Part shown: positions 34,301 through 35,087 of the stretch, in pieces | Numbering within the stretch: the first letter of the stretch is position 1 | Layout: each line of letters starts with the position of its first letter | NCBI GenBank assembly: GCA_964353185.1 | Contig: CAYGUV010000016.1 | Span: forward strand, 1 to 35,087 | Direction: 5' to 3' | DNA from: GCA-2708415 sp964353185 | GTDB lineage: Bacteria; Pseudomonadota; Alphaproteobacteria; Micavibrionales; Micavibrionaceae | DNA: 35,087 bases | Position numbers and translations under genes: made by a program | Notes under the pieces: model-generated | Database searches by the model: none | Seen by the model: only the letters and a program-made list of their open reading frames with translations | What the model was told of the DNA's origin: nothing

Positions 34301-35087
34301 AAAGTTGGTACCGCCATCATCCTGCACTTGGAAAGTAAAATCAGCATAACCAGTCCCAAATTCATTCAATGTTGGTGTATATGTCAGATTTGGAATATCG
34401 GCGATTGCGATTGATTGACCCGCTGTTACAGCGACCCCAGAAAGTTCAAGTACCCCATCAACAGGGAGCGTTGTAATAATGACATTTGCAAAATTATCAG
34501 GGGGAATATCATTAGGATCAGAATATCCAAAGTCTGCCACACTGAACACATGAGGTGTATCTTCATTAATCGTAAGTGTTGTATCAGTTCCTTCTGGGGC
34601 GTCGTTTACGGATACAACATCAATAGTAATTGTGTTTGGAACAGAATCTAAATCAATACCACCATCTGCTGTACCGCCATCATCGCGGACCTGGAAAGTA
34701 AAGTCCGTATAAGCAGGTCCGTTTTCATCAGGCACAGGAATAAATGTTAGGTTTGGAATATCAGCTAAAGCAATTTCTTGGCCAGCCGTTACGGCAACAC
34801 CCGATAGTTCAAGCGTACCATTAGCAGGAAGTGTTGTAATTATAACAGATTGGAGCGCGTTAGCAGGCGTATCATTCACATCCGTAAATCCAAAATCCGC
34901 CGCGGTAAAGTTGTAATCAATATTTTCGTTAGTGGACACAAGTGTATCTGTTCCATCTGGCTCATCATTTACTGAAACAACATCGAATGTGATTGTATTT
35001 GCAGTAGGGTCTAAATCAATACCACCATCTGTTGTACCGCCATCATCGCGCACTTGGAAATTAAAGTCTGTATAAGAAATACCATTA
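25379..35087 (-). CDS. Giant tandem-repeat cadherin/Ig-like surface protein, N-terminus outside window
   Basis: A single open frame from the window edge to the TAA at 25379, over 3,230 residues. Its real start lies beyond 35087; the GTG near 35053 is an internal valine. About 22 full units of roughly 121 residues repeat the pattern LEDTxxxF..ADFGFTD, VIITTLP, ELSGVAVTAGQEI, ADIPNLTF, TFQVRDDGGT, DLDxTPNTMTIDV, VNDAP. This fits the tandem-95/bacterial cadherin-like group of adhesins and matrix proteins. Two different modules interrupt the array. A divergent cadherin-like domain (about 26030-26305) and a non-repeat tail of some 215 residues with a highly charged stretch (KDDEDDEVRDEKDKKD) end it. 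The acidic DPND/DVND motifs suggest calcium-stabilised domains. Adhesion or biofilm function is inferred. No RTX repeats or known sorting motif are visible. Confidence 0.9.
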   Translation of the reverse strand, partial: NGISYTDFNFQVRDDGGTTDGGIDLDPTANTITFDVVSVNDEPDGTDTLVSTNENIDYNFTAADFGFTDVNDTPANALQSVIITTLPANGTLELSGVAVTAGQEIALADIPNLTFIPVPDENGPAYTDFTFQVRDDGGTADGGIDLDSVPNTITIDVVSVNDAPEGTDTTLTINEDTPHVFSVADFGYSDPNDIPPDNFANVIITTLPVDGVLELSGVAVTAGQSIAIADIPNLTYTPTLNEFGTGYADFTFQVQDDGGTNFAGIDTDQSPNTITFDVLSVNDEPEGTDNTLTTLEDTTLNFVAADFGFTDVNDGPDNLQSVIITTLPTNGILELSGVAVIAGQEIAVADIPNLTFDPAPDANGIAYDSFTFQVRDDGGTPNGGQDTDQTPNTMTIDVTPVDDAPVLINNNTITLLEGDTATITNTDLLTTDIDSTDPNLVYTITVAPINGFIALTSAPATPITSFTQDDLNNNLVTYVHDSSSTTSDSFDFTVEDGTTVLPTETFDFTIVPVNDAPYGADNTLTTLEDTPLNFAAADFGFTDPDDSPSNNLQSVVITTLPANGILELSGVAVTAGQEIAVGDIPNLNFTPDLNANGLAYTGFTFQVRDDGTTLGGGVDLDQTPNTMTIDVTSVNDAPEGTDTTVTTLEDTDYIFNPADFGFTDPVDTPANNFQSVIISTLPTTGTLNLSGVAVTVGQEITVADIPNLTFTPLADENGLAYDNFTYQVRDDGGTADGGIDLDATPNTMTIDVTSVNDAPEGTDTTLTALEDTPYNFDPADFGLTDPIDTPANNIQSVIITTLPVDGILELSGVAVTAGQEISAAQIPNLTFTSALNEFGTNYTDFTFQVRDDGGTADGGIDLDPTPNTITFDVTQVDDPPEGTDNTVTTLEDTDYTFDPADFGFTDTADTPADNFTSVIITTLPTTGTLNLSGVAVTAGQDIALADIPNLTFTPLADENGLAYDTFTFQVRDDATTNNTDVTPNVMTIDVTPVDDAPILNTNAPLTLFEGDVEPITTAFLSSSDIDSAPVDIIYTVTTSPMNGQLELTSAPGTPITNFTQEDLDNGLVVYAHDNSSTTTDSFVFEVSDATTNIGAATFDINILQVNDAPYGADNTLTLLEDTSLGFTAADFGFSDPDDAISDDFQSVIITTLPSNGTLELSGVAVIAGQEIAVADIPNLLFTPVPNENGVGYGDFTFQVRDDGGVANGGVDIDPTPNTMAIDVTSVNDEPDGTDNTINFLENAVYSFAGTDFGLTDPNDTPANNLNSVIITTLPTVGTLELSGVAVTAGQEISAADIPNLTFTPVPNGNGTGYDAFTFQVRDDDGTANGGIDLDSTPNTITFDVEAVNSAPYGTDNTLTTLEDTAYNFDASDFGFSDPDDVPSDDLQSVIITTLPADGILELSGIAVTAGQNIALADIPNLSFTPTLNEFGTGYTNFTFQVVDDGETVNGVNTDQSPNTITFDVTEVNDAPDGTDVTLTTLEDTPLAFTPANFGFMDANDTPADSLQSIIITTIPTNGTLELSGVAVTAGQEITIANIPNLSFVPALDENGTGYDNFTFQVRDDGGTANGGIDLDPTPNTVTIDVTPVNDAPDGTDNTVTTLEDIGYTFDPTDFGLTDLSDVPANNLQSVIISTLPADGVLELSGVAVTAGQEIAAADIPNLVFTPAANENGNSYANFDFQVRDDGGTANAGIDLDATPNTMTIDVTPVNDAPDGTDNTVVTLEDTPLGFTASDFGFSDTIDSPSDNFQSIIITNIPSPGTLELSGVAVTAGQEIQVSDLPNLFYVPFLNDAGIAADAFDFQVRDDGGTANGGIDTDQTPNTITIDITPVNEAPQGADATLTALEDTPYVFNASDFGFTDVDDVPANNLASVIINTLPADGIIELSGVAVTAGQEIAVADLPNLTFTAATNEFGTSYADFDFQVRDDGGTANGGVDLDQSPNTITFDVLEVNDAPDGADNTLTTLEDTTLDFTPADFGFSDVNDTPADNFQSVVITTIPTNGSLQLSGVPVIAGQEITVADIANLTFDPALNEFGNSYDSFDFQVRDDGGTPNGGQDLDQVANTITVDVISVNDAPEGTDSTVTAIEDTPFTFTATDFGYTDPNDASSPNNFDNLIITTIPTNGILELSGVAVTAGQVIAVTDIPNLVYTPASNVNGLASDGFTFQVQDDGGTANGGIDTDQSPNAMTIDVTSVNDAPAGTDNTVTTLEDTGFAFSVADFGLTDISDSPANNLQSVIITTLPTNGVLELSGVAVTAGQEILAADIPNLVFTPALNEFGTSYDNFDFQVRDDGGTTNGGVDLGASANTMTIEVIEVNDAPDGADNTLTTLEDTPLGFIAADFGYTDVSDTPADNFQDIVITTLPTNGTLELSGVPVIAGQTIAVTDLPNLFFTPALHGSGFGYDSFAFAVVDDGGTANGGIDTDVIPNIMTIDVTPVNDAPDGTDNTVTTNEDIDYTFAPADFGLTDINDVPANNLQSVIINTLPVDGQLLLSGVAVTAGQEISATDIPNLVFRPVANEFGTSYANFDFQVRDDGGTANGGIDLDPTSNTMTIDVNSVNDEPEGTDVTLSTLEDTPLGFNATDFGFSDVNDGPDNFNSIIISSLPTNGTLELSGVTVTLGQEILVTDLPNLFFTPALNDNGTAYDTFDFQVRDDGGTPNGGIDTDQTPNTVTIDVVSVNDAPAGTDNTVTTNEDIPLTFTLADFGFTDTADNPANNFNSVVITTIPTTGTLELSGVAVTAGQEIAVSDIPNLVFTPVLNEFGTNYDNFTFQVRDDNGTANGGADLDATPNLMTIDVNSVNDSPDGLDNTITILEDTPYTFNNGDFGFSDVNDTPADNFQGVRISSLPTNGTLTLAAGSSSPGNVSAGQVINLADIPFLTFTPDLNDNGIGYADFTFQVQDDGGSANGGVDFDSVPNTITFNVTPVNDAPYDLTLSSTFLPEGISTWNIGTITGFDVDGPSLTYTIVSADPSFSISNGNILTNTGTKTFGTDPDTYSITLRVSDGFLSYDETFTITLLPEPVTIDDHDPAEPYRNDNNTQSSAVSSLSQPRLEFYIRDFMEEIRNGEIFRYGNQGLIDSSLSSSDVPMKDVFYGIDSNGIDEIIKRNIITRLQDLAANILDETGVDITTQQLAEIFGLDAILVDMVSAGESDDDAQSNNQVDSYLYETNSIYKALLDMNNDKDDEDDEVRDEKDKKDIAEESKKSKRQYLHEQLDEAALYYQSKNAALIKALNKGSS
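31764..32101 (-). repeat. Inserted CSPG/cadherin-3-like module, copy B
   Basis: About 112 residues unlike the main unit: LTLFEGDVEPITTAFL, then SSDIDSAPVDIIYTVT, LELTSAPGTPITNFTQ, EDLDNGLVVYAHDNSS and TDSFVFEVSD. This is the layout of a CSPG (NG2-type) repeat. It lies between units ending PVDDAP and starting APYGAD, exactly as copy A does. Confidence 0.75.
33543..33876 (-). repeat. Inserted CSPG/cadherin-3-like module, copy A
   Basis: About 111 residues: ITLLEGDTATITNTDLL, TTDIDSTDPNLVYTIT, ALTSAPATPITSFTQD, DLNNNLVTYVHDSSS and TSDSFDFTVEDG. It aligns with copy B over its whole length and shares that copy's flanks. Four ordinary units separate the two. Confidence 0.75.

Larger units (their letters stand above)
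26310..35087 (-). repeat. Tandem array of about 363-bp coding repeats
   Basis: The same 121-codon unit recurs at about 363-bp spacing; for example, the VTAGQEI segment falls near 26865, 27227 and 27590. There are 22 complete units, one partial at the window edge, and two inserted foreign modules. Units differ in DNA, with many synonymous and some amino-acid changes, so the array is not newly made. The last unit, nearest 26310, is most divergent: its core reads TLAAGSSSPGNVSAGQVINL instead of ELSGVAVTAGQEIAL. Confidence 0.92.

Noticed and set aside
26448..34651. Many long plus-strand open frames opposite the giant gene (up to about 200 codons)
   Set aside because: They recur with the 363-bp period and translate to the same antisense pattern of the repeat. 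The open frames follow from the repeat's codon choice, not from separate genes.
35051..35053. GTG as the start of the giant gene
   Set aside because: It is the valine of a standard FQVRDDGG segment and the frame stays open to the window edge, so the true start is outside.
26310..35087. CRISPR-like or satellite DNA explanation for the periodic sequence
   Set aside because: The period is 363 bp, fully coding in one frame, with protein-level conservation and mostly synonymous variation.

Overview
This is an AT-rich bacterial window that looks chromosomal, with compact Gram-negative gene order. An RND tripartite pump with an outer-membrane lipoprotein channel shows a diderm. ArgH, the IS6-family element and the NodT-like channel suggest a Proteobacterium, most likely an AT-rich Alphaproteobacterium. 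That placement is an inference. BioA and ArgG instead resemble forms I associate with Bacteroidota (ArgG also with Xanthomonas), so some genes may have been transferred.

Layout. (1) 1-1552: a gene for an unrecognised HExxH metalloprotease-like protein, bracketed by two same-orientation copies of a short interspersed repeat. (2) 1553-6499: a biotin cluster, bioB(-) / bioF-bioC(+) / bioD-bioA(-), covering BioC and the four late enzymes, with no BioH-type esterase visible. A third copy of the interspersed repeat follows bioD. (3) 6660-13078: a TetR-type regulator behind a perfect 16-bp-arm palindrome, then adaptor, RND pump and outer-membrane channel genes in one tight operon. (4) 13092-14180: a 60-bp decayed remnant of a transposase start, then an intact 802-bp IS6-family element with 16-bp imperfect ends. 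(5) 14212-18090: a YdjM/DUF457 membrane protein, then gabD-gabT (GABA to succinate) on the minus strand. (6) 18295-21723: rimK, an AspA/AstE-like zinc deacylase, and a DEAD-box RNA helicase. (7) 21814-25232: argH(+) converging on argG(-). argG is coupled to an upstream gene of unknown function whose promoter region carries a 22-bp palindrome. (8) 25379 to the window end: the C-terminal 3,200-plus residues of a giant repeat protein on the minus strand, whose N-terminus lies outside the window.

The giant protein is the most striking object. It has 22 complete and one partial unit of about 121 residues (363 bp), interrupted twice by a different CSPG/cadherin-like module. It ends in one divergent cadherin-like domain and a highly charged non-repeat tail. 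I see no lysine or cysteine anywhere in the repeat array. The tail shows no RTX nonapeptides, LPXTG or other recognised sorting signal, so its export route is open.

The other points worth a second look are the unknown gene coupled to argG with its palindrome, a bioD promoter that implies a leaderless message, the three-copy repeat family, and the IS remnant next to an intact relative.
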